Shown here piece by piece: positions 53,653-62,269 of a DNA stretch of 64,000 bases. Numbering within the stretch: the first letter of the stretch is position 1; each line of letters begins with the position of its first letter. Source of the DNA: Acidobacteriota bacterium (GTDB lineage: Bacteria; Acidobacteriota; Thermoanaerobaculia; Multivoradales; Multivoraceae); assembly GCA_029263415.1 (NCBI GenBank), contig JAJCXN010000039.1, positions 1-64,000 on the forward strand, in the 5' to 3' direction. The notes beneath the pieces are model-generated. The model saw nothing but the letters and a program-made list of their open reading frames with translations, was not told the origin of the DNA and ran no database searches. Made by a program: the position numbers and the translations under genes.

Positions 53653-54810
53653 ATGCTCGACTTTCAACAGGGCGAATACAAACTGCTGCGCGAGTCGCTC
53701 GTGCGCCTCATTGACGAGGAGATTAATCCGCACGTCGACGAGTGGGAGGAGGCTCGGATCTTCCCTGCCCACGAGGTGTTTAAGAAGCTTGGTGATGCTG
53801 GATTTTTGGGCCTCAACAAGCCAGAAGAGTTCGGTGGACTAGGTCTCGACTACAGCTACGGCGTGATGATGGCCGAGACTCTGGGACACATTAGATGCGG
53901 CGCTGTGCCGATGGCCATCGGGGTACAGACCGACATGTGCACCCCTGCTCTGGCACGTTTCGGCAGCGACGAACTGCGCGAACAGTTCTTGGCACCCGCT
54001 ATCGCTGGTGACCAGGTGGGCTGTATTGGCGTGAGTGAGGAGCATGCTGGGTCAGATGTGGCCAACATCAAGACCTTCGCCAAGAAGGATGGTGATGACT
54101 ACGTGATCACCGGCGGCAAGATGTGGATCACCAACGGAATGCAGGCCGATTGGATGTGTTGCCTGGCTAACACCAGCGAAGATGGGCGCCACCGCAACAA
54201 GTCGTTGATCATGGTGCCTATGGATCTGCCCGGTGTAGAGCGCTCGAGAAAACTGCACAAGCTGGGCATGTGGTCATCTGACACGGCGCAGATCTTCTTT
54301 GATCAGGTGCGCGTTCCGCAACGCTACCTTCTGGGCGAAGAAGGCCAGGGTTTCAGCTACCAGATGCAGCAGTTCCAAGAGGAGCGCATGTGGGCTGCGT
54401 CGAGCGTGATCTTGACTCTCGACCGACTGATCGATGAAACCATCGAGTACACCCGGTCCCGCGAGGCCTTCGGCCGTCCGCTACTGGACCAACAGGCGAT
54501 CCACTTCCGGCTTGCCGAGCTCCGCACTGAGGTCGAAGCGGTGCGTTCGTTGCTTTATCGCGCAACTGAAGAATACGTCTCAGGCAAAGATGTGACGCGG
54601 CTTGCATCCATGGCGAAGCTGAAGGCCGGTCGCGTTGGTCGAGTGGTGACGGATGCCTGCCTTCAATACTGGGGCGGCCAGGGCTACATGTGGGAGTCCG
54701 AGCCCGCCAGGCAGTTTCGCGATGCGCGGCTGTGGTCGATCGGTGGCGGCGCCGATGAAGTGATGCTGCAGATTCTTGCCAAGATTGAGGGCACGCTGCC
54801 GAGCAGGTAG
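53653..54810 (+). CDS. Acyl-CoA dehydrogenase
   Basis: AAGGA at 53638-53642 selects ATG 53653, giving 385 residues, the usual length. FAD and substrate motifs include GCIGVSEEHAGSDVANIKTFAKKDGDDYVITGGKMWITNGMQADW, FDQVRVPQRYLLGEEGQGF, RSREAFGRPLLDQQAIHFRLAEL and the C-terminal YWGGQGYMWESEPARQFRDARLWSIGGGADEVM (ADEV near the catalytic region). It introduces the 2,3 double bond into an acyl-CoA. Confidence 0.95.
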   Translation: MLDFQQGEYKLLRESLVRLIDEEINPHVDEWEEARIFPAHEVFKKLGDAGFLGLNKPEEFGGLGLDYSYGVMMAETLGHIRCGAVPMAIGVQTDMCTPALARFGSDELREQFLAPAIAGDQVGCIGVSEEHAGSDVANIKTFAKKDGDDYVITGGKMWITNGMQADWMCCLANTSEDGRHRNKSLIMVPMDLPGVERSRKLHKLGMWSSDTAQIFFDQVRVPQRYLLGEEGQGFSYQMQQFQEERMWAASSVILTLDRLIDETIEYTRSREAFGRPLLDQQAIHFRLAELRTEVEAVRSLLYRATEEYVSGKDVTRLASMAKLKAGRVGRVVTDACLQYWGGQGYMWESEPARQFRDARLWSIGGGADEVMLQILAKIEGTLPSR

Positions 54811-54889
54811 GCGCGAGCGGCACCAGGGGTGCTTCGAGCTAGGCCGGTTTTCTTTCGCGACCGAGGTTGCTCAGAGATAGAGTTGGGCG

Positions 54890-56128
54890 ATGAGAATTCT
54901 TGCCTTTGGCGGACTCCGCTACACCGACGCCGTCACCCCTGGTGAACTCGCGGCACCCCCGTTTGATCAGATCGACGATGCCATGCGACTCAAGCTGCAC
55001 GCCCAGTCCGAACACCACTTTACGCAGCTCACCCGACCCGACCCGAACACCTCGGATCCCCATCAAGCAGCACATGCGATCCATGAGAAGTGGCTTGCAA
55101 GCGGGGTTGTTTCCTCTGAGGAGGAACCGTCGCTTTATCCATACCGGATCGAGATGGCGGACGGCAGTTTGCGTCGAGGCTTGTTCGTCTTGGTCGGCGT
55201 TGGACCGGCCTCCGCTGGTGATCTGCGACCGCACGAGCACACTGTCGATAAACCACTCGCCGACCGGCTTGCTCTGCTCGAGGCCACTCGTGTCGACCTA
55301 GAGCCGGTGATGCTGATGGCAGAAGATGATGACGGAACGCTTGAGCGCATGCTTGAGGTTGACTGCGCTGGCGAGGAACTGGTCAGCTATGTGGACCCGG
55401 CCAGCGGTGACCGCCATGTGCTGCTGCGGATCAGCGACGGGGACCGCATCCTGCAGTATCAACAGTTGCTAGAGCCACGTCAGGCGGTCATAGCCGACGG
55501 TCACCATCGCACCAAGGTCGCTCAGCTCTTTGCCAAGAAGCATCAGCCTGAAGAAGGCACGGCACCCTGCGCAAAGATGGCGGTGTTGTTTTCACTGGCC
55601 TCCAAAGAGGTTGTGATCGACCCGATTCATCGAGCGTTGATGGTCGAGGTCGACCAGGAGCAGTTGGCCGAACGCGCGATCGAGCACGTACCATTTGAGG
55701 GTGCCACGGGACAGGAATTTGCGGCGGCGGTAGCCGCCAGCGAACAGCCGGCCGTCGGGGTTCGCTTCAAGAATTCGGCGCCTGAGATCTGGATCCTCGA
55801 TCCAGCGGATGTTCCCGCAGGGACCCCAGGTGCAAAGGCGAACCTGCCTGCGATCCTTTTGCAGTACCAGTTACTAGCGACCGCCGGCCTGACCATTGCC
55901 AGTGCCTCTGATGGGACTTTGACCTACCGTTCTGATCCGGACGAGCTATGGAACCAGGTCGAAGCGGGGGAAGCCGAAGCAGGCTTCTGGCTTCCCCCAA
56001 TGGCGCCCGAGGCCTTTGCACTGGCCACTGCGGACGGCGACGTGATGCCTCCTAAATCCACCCGCTTCATGCCGAAACTGGCATCAGGCTTAGTGTGGTC
56101 CAGTCATGGCGGCCGAGTCGTCGGGTAG
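54890..56128 (+). CDS. DUF1015-family protein
   Basis: The 412-residue protein shows DUF1015 features: AAPPFDQIDDAMRLKLHAQSEHHFTQLTRPD at the start, LYPYRIEMADGSLRRGLFVLVGV, GDLRPHEHTVDKPLADRLALLEATRVDLEPVMLMAEDD, and YQQLLEPRQAVIADGHHRTKVA. In many bacteria this gene accompanies serine-biosynthesis genes, and serA lies 2.5 kb upstream. A kinase or a SerA/SerC-related function has been suggested for the family, but I have no direct evidence here. Confidence 0.9.
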   Translation: MRILAFGGLRYTDAVTPGELAAPPFDQIDDAMRLKLHAQSEHHFTQLTRPDPNTSDPHQAAHAIHEKWLASGVVSSEEEPSLYPYRIEMADGSLRRGLFVLVGVGPASAGDLRPHEHTVDKPLADRLALLEATRVDLEPVMLMAEDDDGTLERMLEVDCAGEELVSYVDPASGDRHVLLRISDGDRILQYQQLLEPRQAVIADGHHRTKVAQLFAKKHQPEEGTAPCAKMAVLFSLASKEVVIDPIHRALMVEVDQEQLAERAIEHVPFEGATGQEFAAAVAASEQPAVGVRFKNSAPEIWILDPADVPAGTPGAKANLPAILLQYQLLATAGLTIASASDGTLTYRSDPDELWNQVEAGEAEAGFWLPPMAPEAFALATADGDVMPPKSTRFMPKLASGLVWSSHGGRVVG

Positions 56129-56162
56129 CGGCGCAGTGTAGAGGCGCAGCGGGTGCGAGCCC

Positions 56163-58775
56163 CTAAGTGGCTGAGGCGACCGAGACCGTGAGTTCGCCCT
56201 CGGTGAGTCCGACTTCGACCACGCTTCCTTCAGCGACTTCGCCGCCGATGATCGCGCGCCCTAGCCGAGTCTCAACGCCACGCTGCAAGAATCGCTTGAG
56301 AGGTCGCGCACCGTAGACCGGATCGAAACCTTCCTTGGCGACAAACTTGCGGGCTTCGGGAGTCAGCTGAACGCTGAGTCTGCGATCTGCCAAGCGTTGG
56401 TTGAGGTCTGCCATGAGCAGGTCGACGATCTGTTCGATCTCACTCAGAAGCAGAGGTTTGAAGAGCACGATGTCGTCGACGCGGTTCAAGAATTCGGGAC
56501 GGAAGTGGCCTCTTAGATCGGTCAGCACACGATCGCGCGCAGCGTCATCCAGCTGGCCATCGTTGCCGATACCTTGCAGCAGGTGATGTGAACCGAGGTT
56601 GGAGGTCATGATCACGACGGTGTTTTTGAAGTCCACTGTGCGACCCTGAGAGTCAGTCAAACGGCCGTCGTCCAACAACTGCAGCAGGACGTTGAACACG
56701 TCTGGGTGTGCCTTCTCGACTTCATCTAAGAGCAAGACGGAATACGGTCGGCGCCGAACGGCTTCGGTGAGTTGCCCGCCCTCGTCGTAGCCGACGTAGC
56801 CCGGGGGAGCTCCCACCAACCGCGACACCGAGTGCTTTTCCATGTACTCGGACATGTCGAGACGCACGATCGCTTCTTCGCTGTCGAAGAGCGCTTCGGC
56901 GAGGGTCTTGGCGAGTTCGGTTTTGCCAACCCCGGTAGGGCCTAGGAACAGGAACGAGCCGATCGGACGACGCGGGTCCTTGATGCCCGCTCGCGCTCGA
57001 ATCACAGCGTCGGCGACCAGGCCGACGGCCTCGTCTTGGCCGATCACCCGGCGGTGCAAGATCTGATCGAGCTGAAGCAGCTTCTCACGCTCCCCTTCGA
57101 TGAGCTTGGTGACCGGCACGCCGGTCCACTTGGACACGATCTCCGCGATCTCCTCTTCGGTAACCTCTTCGCGCACGAGTCGGTTGTCAGGGTTCTGCTC
57201 ATGGTGTTCACTTCCTTGAGCTTCCTTGAGTTCAGCTTCGAGCTGCGGTAGTTGACCGTGCCGGAGTTCCGCAGCCCGCTGGAGGTCGTAGTCGCGCTCG
57301 GCCACTTCGACCTCTTGGCGAATCTGCTCGATCCGTTTGCGCAGCTTGCGCTCGTGATCGATCGACTCCTTCTCAGCGTCCCAGCGCGCTCGCATCTCGC
57401 TGCTGGCTTCACGTAGGTCGGCAAGCTCCTTGCGGAGCGCCTTTAAGCGTTCCTTGCTGGCGCGGTCTTTCTCCTTTTCAAGTGCCGCTTCTTCGATCTC
57501 GAGCCGCATCAGGCGACGCGTCATTTCGTCGAGATCTGCAGGCATCGAGTCAATTTCCGTGCGGATCAGAGCGCAGGCTTCATCGACTAGGTCGATTGCT
57601 TTGTCGGGCAAGAACCGATCGGAGATGTAGCGATCAGAAAGAGTGGCCGCTGCCACCACAGCGTTGTCTTGAATACGAACGCCGTGGTGAATCTCGAAGC
57701 GTTCGCGCAGACCTCGCAAGATCGAAATGGTGTCTTCGATCGACGGCGCGTCGACCACAATTGGCTGAAATCGCCGCTCGAGGGCCGCGTCCTTCTCGAT
57801 GTGCTTGCGATGCTCATCAAGAGTGGTGGCGCCGATGCAGTGCAGCTCTCCGCGTGCGAGCATCGGCTTGAGCAGGTTGCCGGCATCGGTGGAACCTTCG
57901 GTCTTGCCGGCTCCTACGATGTTGTGCAGCTCGTCGATGAACAACAAGACTCTTCCATCGCTGGCCTTGATCTCGGAAAGTACGGCTTTGAGCCGTTCCT
58001 CGAACTCGCCTCTGTACTTCGCGCCCGCGAGCAGGGAGCCGATATCGAGAGAGAACACAGCGCGGTCCTTGAGCCACTCAGGCACATCGCCGCGAACGAT
58101 GCGCTGGGCCAGGCCCTCCACGATGGCCGTCTTGCCAACGCCGGGCTCGCCGATCAAGACCGGGTTGTTCTTGGTCTTGCGCGAGAGGATACGAATGACG
58201 CGACGGATCTCCGAGTCACGACCGATGACCGGGTCAAGCTTGCCGTCGCGTGCCTGAGATACTAGGTCCACGCCGTACTTCTCTAGTGCCTCGTACGCTG
58301 ACTCGGGAGTGTTGCTGGTGACGCGCTGGTTGCCGCGGATCTCGCGCACTGCCGCGAGCAGGGTGTCACGCTGAGCAGCTGCACCAGCGAGGAGTTCTGC
58401 TGCTGTGCCTCCACTGTCGTGGAGAGCGAGTAGTAGATGCTCGACAGAGACGTATTCGTCCTTGAGCTTCTTGGCTTCGTCTTCGGCCGTGTGAAACAGG
58501 CGATCTAGGCGCGGGGTGACGTAGATCTTCCCCGCTTCGACGCCGGAGCCTTTGACCTGAGGCATTTGATCAATGGCGCGATCGAGCTGCTCTTTGAGCT
58601 CGTTCGGATTCGCGCCAAGGCGTTCGAGGATGCGTGGAGCGAGTCCGTCGGCGTCGTCCAATAGGGCCGCGAATAGGTGCTCGGCGTCGACCTGCTGGTG
58701 AGATTTGCGGGAGGCGATGTCCTGCGCGGACTGGACTGCCTCTTGAGATTTGAGGGTCAGGTTGTTGGGGTTCAT
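56163..58775 (-). CDS. clpB: ClpB protein disaggregase
   Basis: From ATG 58775 (GAAAGG just upstream) the protein has 870 residues, the normal ClpB length. It has the Clp N domain ([18 protein letters not shown]...[11 protein letters not shown]), the first AAA module with GEPGVGKT (209-216), the coiled middle domain (about 400-525) needed for disaggregation, and the second AAA module with [12 protein letters not shown] and [33 protein letters not shown] 75-residue upstream extension in frame is not conserved. It works with DnaK and DnaJ; a J-protein gene is 245 bp upstream on the same strand. A heat-shock promoter was not convincingly seen. Confidence 0.95.
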   Translation of the reverse strand: MNPNNLTLKSQEAVQSAQDIASRKSHQQVDAEHLFAALLDDADGLAPRILERLGANPNELKEQLDRAIDQMPQVKGSGVEAGKIYVTPRLDRLFHTAEDEAKKLKDEYVSVEHLLLALHDSGGTAAELLAGAAAQRDTLLAAVREIRGNQRVTSNTPESAYEALEKYGVDLVSQARDGKLDPVIGRDSEIRRVIRILSRKTKNNPVLIGEPGVGKTAIVEGLAQRIVRGDVPEWLKDRAVFSLDIGSLLAGAKYRGEFEERLKAVLSEIKASDGRVLLFIDELHNIVGAGKTEGSTDAGNLLKPMLARGELHCIGATTLDEHRKHIEKDAALERRFQPIVVDAPSIEDTISILRGLRERFEIHHGVRIQDNAVVAAATLSDRYISDRFLPDKAIDLVDEACALIRTEIDSMPADLDEMTRRLMRLEIEEAALEKEKDRASKERLKALRKELADLREASSEMRARWDAEKESIDHERKLRKRIEQIRQEVEVAERDYDLQRAAELRHGQLPQLEAELKEAQGSEHHEQNPDNRLVREEVTEEEIAEIVSKWTGVPVTKLIEGEREKLLQLDQILHRRVIGQDEAVGLVADAVIRARAGIKDPRRPIGSFLFLGPTGVGKTELAKTLAEALFDSEEAIVRLDMSEYMEKHSVSRLVGAPPGYVGYDEGGQLTEAVRRRPYSVLLLDEVEKAHPDVFNVLLQLLDDGRLTDSQGRTVDFKNTVVIMTSNLGSHHLLQGIGNDGQLDDAARDRVLTDLRGHFRPEFLNRVDDIVLFKPLLLSEIEQIVDLLMADLNQRLADRRLSVQLTPEARKFVAKEGFDPVYGARPLKRFLQRGVETRLGRAIIGGEVAEGSVVEVGLTEGELTVSVASAT

Positions 58776-59020
58776 TGTGGGCATCCTTTCGTGGATCAAC
58801 GACTCGATTACAGTTGCCTTGACAGGTCTCAGTGCTTGCAACCTGAGTGGTTGTGAATGGGGTCGCGAGCTTGAGCCGCCAGGACGGCGATTCAACGCAA
58901 CCGTAAAGTGGCAGCTGCGGGCTGCGGGGCCCTTGCAGGAACGCAGGCCCGGTGGTTGGTAGTGGGAGTGACTGGTGCTGGTAGGGAGCACCTGAGGCAA
59001 CCTTGTGGGCTAGAGGAGCG

Positions 59021-59986
59021 CTAGCGATCTCGTGGGCGCGAGGAGGTGACTTCGGCCAGGCGTTGGTAGGCCGAGAGTTCATCGTCGGTGAGAGTGTCGG
59101 GGACCACAATCTTGAGTTCCACGATGAGGTCTCCGTTCTTCCCTTTGGGGTCGGGCAAGCCCTTGTCGCGCAGTCGAATCTTGCGACCCGAGGATGAACC
59201 AGCCGGCACCTTGATTTCGATTTTTCCGTCGAGCGTTGGAACGGCCACGGTTTCGCCCAAAGCTGCCTCGGCCGGTGTGATCGGGAGGCTCAGGGTGACG
59301 GTGCGACCATCCAACGCGAACGGAGACCCCGGATGCAGCGCGATCTTCAAGAACAGGTCGCCTGCTGGGCCGCCGTTGGAGCCTGGTTCGCCCTGCTTTG
59401 CGAGCCTGATCTTCTGGCCGGGAAGGACCCCCTTGGGAACCGAAACCTCCAGCGATCGGCGTTCGTGGGTCATTGGATCCATCACCGAGATCTTCTTCTT
59501 GGCGCCCTTCGCGAGATCCTCGACGGTGACGGCGAGCGTCGCTTCTCGGTCGTCCCCCTTACGGGCGGAAAAGGAGTCGTTCGGGTTTGCCGCCCCCCGT
59601 TGGCGATTCCAGTGGGGCCGGCCCTGCTGGCCGAAGAGTTTTTCGAAGAAAGGGCTGAACCCGGATGCGCCGAAGTCGAAGCTCTGGGCGCCGCCTTGAG
59701 AGCCACCCATGTCGAAGTTGAAGTTCTCAAAACCCGGCGGAGATGATCCGGATTGGCGCGCCTGATTCCACGCGGCGCCGTACTGGTCGTAGCGCTTGCG
59801 CTTCCCATCGTCTCCGAGGACCTCGTAAGCTTCGCCGATCTGCTTGAAGCGCGATTCGGCTTCTGAGTCGTCCCGATTCAGGTCAGGATGGTACTTGCGC
59901 GCCAAACGCCGATAAGCCTTCTGGATCTCGGGTCCAGAGGCAGAACGGTCGATGTCGAGAGTGTCGTAGTAGTCCTGGAATTGCAC
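59021..59986 (-). CDS. DnaJ-type co-chaperone (CbpA-like)
   Basis: From GTG 59986 the protein has 321 residues. The J domain (MQFQDYYDTLDIDRSASGPEIQKAYRRLARKYHPDLNRDD) has the HPD triad at 33-35. A Gly/Phe-rich linker (GFENFNFDMGGSQGGAQSFDFGASGF) and the C-terminal DnaJ_C substrate domain (about 140-310) follow. The zinc-finger domain is absent, so it is the CbpA/DjlA-like class B type. It is likely co-transcribed with clpB. A longer start at 60073 is possible. Confidence 0.92.
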   Translation of the reverse strand: MQFQDYYDTLDIDRSASGPEIQKAYRRLARKYHPDLNRDDSEAESRFKQIGEAYEVLGDDGKRKRYDQYGAAWNQARQSGSSPPGFENFNFDMGGSQGGAQSFDFGASGFSPFFEKLFGQQGRPHWNRQRGAANPNDSFSARKGDDREATLAVTVEDLAKGAKKKISVMDPMTHERRSLEVSVPKGVLPGQKIRLAKQGEPGSNGGPAGDLFLKIALHPGSPFALDGRTVTLSLPITPAEAALGETVAVPTLDGKIEIKVPAGSSSGRKIRLRDKGLPDPKGKNGDLIVELKIVVPDTLTDDELSAYQRLAEVTSSRPRDR

Positions 59987-60429
59987 GGTATGGCTCTTGG
60001 GCGTTGGTCGGGGTGGGAGGGGCGATCGCACGGATCTTAGTCTTGAACTGTTAGATTGTAGTCCAGTTTGCATCGAATGTCGACCGGTTTGCCGTAATAA
60101 TCTGCCAATGATAGACGCAGATTATTCATTTCCTCCTTCGCATCACGAACGCACGCCTGCAGGCGCGCATGCCCTCTCAAGCGACGACCTCTTCGAGACC
60201 GTTCCGTCGATCTGATCGCCTCCCCGGAGCCCGCCTCGTTCGTGGGAGCGGGACTGCAGAGAATTTGACGTATTGGACCGCGAGAAAACGACTCAGCCTC
60301 AAACAGGGGCGACGGTTCAATGAGTTCGAAGCTTGCCGTATCCTTCGCAGCGTGCACGAGCTGCGTACTTTTCGCACTGGGGTGCAGGACGGGCGCTGTG
60401 GGCCGGTGCGGCTGTGGCTGCCGGGAGCA
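59987..60429. other. Intergenic region, little seen
   Basis: These 443 bp lie upstream of the J-protein gene. A 35-residue plus-strand frame at 60108-60215 (MIDADYSFPPSHHERTPAGA) is open but has no ribosome site that convinces, and another frame at 60169-60516 crosses the terminator. I would not call either a gene. The A/T-rich stretch near 60045-60130 probably holds the promoter of the chaperone operon. Confidence 0.5.
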
Positions 60430-60456
60430 CAAAAAAAGGGACGCATGACGCGCCCC
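60430..60456 (-). terminator. Rho-independent terminator of the ferredoxin gene
   Basis: Read on the minus strand, GGGGCGC pairs with GCGTCCC (one G-U) around a 5-base loop, and seven T residues follow (60437-60431). It lies 30 bp after the ferredoxin stop. Confidence 0.85.
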
Positions 60457-60485
60457 TCCTTCACTAGCTCTGCTGCGCTGTGCGG

Positions 60486-60743
60486 CTACGGAGGTGTCAG
60501 GTCGAACTGCTCGTAGTTCTTGGCGATATAGGACTCCCACTCGTCCGGAGTCTCTTCCGCCGCAAAGATGGCTTGCACTGGGCAGGCATCGACGCAGAGG
60601 CCGCAGTCGATGCACTCCTCAGGATGGATGAACAACATCTTCCACGTCTCTTCGTCCTTGCCGTAGATGCAATCGACGGGGCAGACGTCAACGCAGGCTG
60701 CGTCTTTCACTCCGATACAAGGTTCCGCGATGATGTGAGTCAA
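60486..60743 (-). CDS. 7Fe ferredoxin
   Basis: The 85-residue protein starts at TTG 60743 with GGAGG 12 bases upstream. Cys9, Cys17, Cys21 and Cys25 and then Cys44, Cys47, Cys50 and Cys54 (CIDCGLCVDACP) give the arrangement of 3Fe-4S plus 4Fe-4S ferredoxins (MTHIIAEPCIGVKDAACVDVCPVDCIY). It carries low-potential electrons; no partner enzyme is adjacent. It has its own terminator. Confidence 0.93.
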   Translation of the reverse strand: MTHIIAEPCIGVKDAACVDVCPVDCIYGKDEETWKMLFIHPEECIDCGLCVDACPVQAIFAAEETPDEWESYIAKNYEQFDLTPP

Positions 60744-60842
60744 GGTGCTCTCTAACCTCCTTTGTGGGCGATCGACGACCAGTTTCGAAGCTGGGCTATG
60801 TACGTCGCCATTATACGTCCAGCGACAACGGAAATCGGTTGG

Positions 60843-61961
60843 CTATGGCCGGCTCTCGGTGAAGCGCGCGGTTGACAGCTCAGGCGGTAGGTTCTTGGCC
60901 TCGCCATGCTGAACCAGGTCGCCGACCACTTGCCCTAGCCACGGGGCGAGCAGGATGCCATTGCGAAACGTACCGGTGGCGATAGTGATGCGGTTGGATA
61001 GCCACGGGCCCACGATCGGCAGGGCATCGACACTACCCGGCCGCAGACCAGACCACTGTCGCAAGGTCTTGCGCCAGGTGAGTTTGGGCAGCAAGGCTTC
61101 CGCGCAGTCACGGAGTTCTAGGCCAGCGTCTTCGGTGGTGGTGTCTTCATAGCCCGCGTTTTCTTCAGTAGCGCCGAAGACGATTTCGTCGCCGCGCGTC
61201 AGGGCGTAATGACGACCGCGGCGAATGCAGCCGCTCCAAGTGTGGTCGGCCTTGAAAGCGATCATTTGACCGCGTACAGGGCGTACTATGCCTTGCATGC
61301 CTAACCCCTCGATACCTGCCGACCAAGCTCCACACGCGACGATCACGTGCCCGCACTCGAGTTGCCAATCGTCACCGATCAGTTCGATCTGGTCCTGCCC
61401 GATACGAATTTCTTTGACTGCACGGTCGCGGTGAGTGAGAACACTATGGACTTCCAGCGAGTGCGCTAGCGCCTCCATGACCTTCGCAGGATCGACACGC
61501 GCCTCGTCGGTGAGCAGTAGGCCTGAGACCGCGCCGGGCGCGAGGGTCGGGACGAATTCGTAGACCTGGTCTCCGCTCAGTGATTCGACTCCTTCACTTG
61601 CCGCAATCGCTCTTCGGCGTAGCGCATCGACCGCCTGCCTTTCTTCGTCGTTGAACGCAGGGAAAAGGGAAGGCTTCGTGCACAAACCGAGGTCGACGCT
61701 CGTCTCTTGTCGCAGTAGCTCGGCCCAGGTCAACCATCCATCGCGGGCTTCTAGACAGGTCAGTTGAAACGCAGATCCGGAGACCGATTCAGGCAGCGGG
61801 GAGAGCAGGCCAGCTGCTGCCAAGGTGGCCGGATTGTGACGGTCGCTACAAACGATGTCGACGGACAGGCCCCGTTCTGCGAGCCCACGCGCGATCGTCC
61901 TTCCGGCAATGCCGTCGCCGATGACCACAACATCGCTTTGCTTTTGAACGCTGACGTTCAT
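60843..61961 (-). CDS. FAD-dependent oxidoreductase, glycine-oxidase-like (ThiO type)
   Basis: The 372-residue protein has the DAO-fold: FAD site VVVIGDGIAGRTIARGLAERGLSVDIV, AAAGLLSP, and the C-terminal WSGLRPGSVDALPIVGPW...ATGTFRNGILLAPWLGQVVGDLV, which is the GHxRxGILLaP pattern of ThiO with Thr-Phe in place of Gly-His. ThiO makes dehydroglycine for thiazole synthesis. No thiG or thiS gene is in view, so another amine or amino acid may be the substrate. Confidence 0.85.
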   Translation of the reverse strand: MNVSVQKQSDVVVIGDGIAGRTIARGLAERGLSVDIVCSDRHNPATLAAAGLLSPLPESVSGSAFQLTCLEARDGWLTWAELLRQETSVDLGLCTKPSLFPAFNDEERQAVDALRRRAIAASEGVESLSGDQVYEFVPTLAPGAVSGLLLTDEARVDPAKVMEALAHSLEVHSVLTHRDRAVKEIRIGQDQIELIGDDWQLECGHVIVACGAWSAGIEGLGMQGIVRPVRGQMIAFKADHTWSGCIRRGRHYALTRGDEIVFGATEENAGYEDTTTEDAGLELRDCAEALLPKLTWRKTLRQWSGLRPGSVDALPIVGPWLSNRITIATGTFRNGILLAPWLGQVVGDLVQHGEAKNLPPELSTARFTESRP

Positions 61962-62269
61962 TGCGGCACCACGATGCAGTTTGTGAGGGGGAGAGGCATT
62001 GAGTTACATCCGCGAGAGGCAAGACCAAGACGGACTATGGCCAGAGCGCCGCACAATGACGGTGTTAGCGACCCTGGTGCCGCCTGGGAGTTAGGGGGAA
62101 GCCTCTTGAGTTGGGGGTAAGGAATGGAAGATAGAGAATGAAACAGGAGGTGAGCGTCGGATTCTATCGGGTAGACAGTGCGCATTGAGAGAACTACAGC
62201 CTTGGTCTCAGGAGTTAGAACGGTCGTGTGGAATCAGCTCAGCGAGTTGGTGCACCCCAAGTTCCGAGC
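61962..62269. other. Intergenic region, nothing seen
   Basis: These 308 bp separate the oxidase start from the stop of the PEGA/PDZ gene. An A/G-rich stretch (62080-62150) is the only compositional feature. No gene or RNA was found. Confidence 0.5.

Noticed and set aside
58776-58900. Heat-shock (sigma-32-type) promoter upstream of clpB
   Set aside because: A CCCCATTC resembling the -10 box exists, but no CTTGAAA-like -35 box is at the right distance.
56163-59000. Longer ClpB start 75 codons upstream
   Set aside because: The extra residues are not ClpB-like, and the ATG at 58775 has a ribosome site and the conserved N-domain start.
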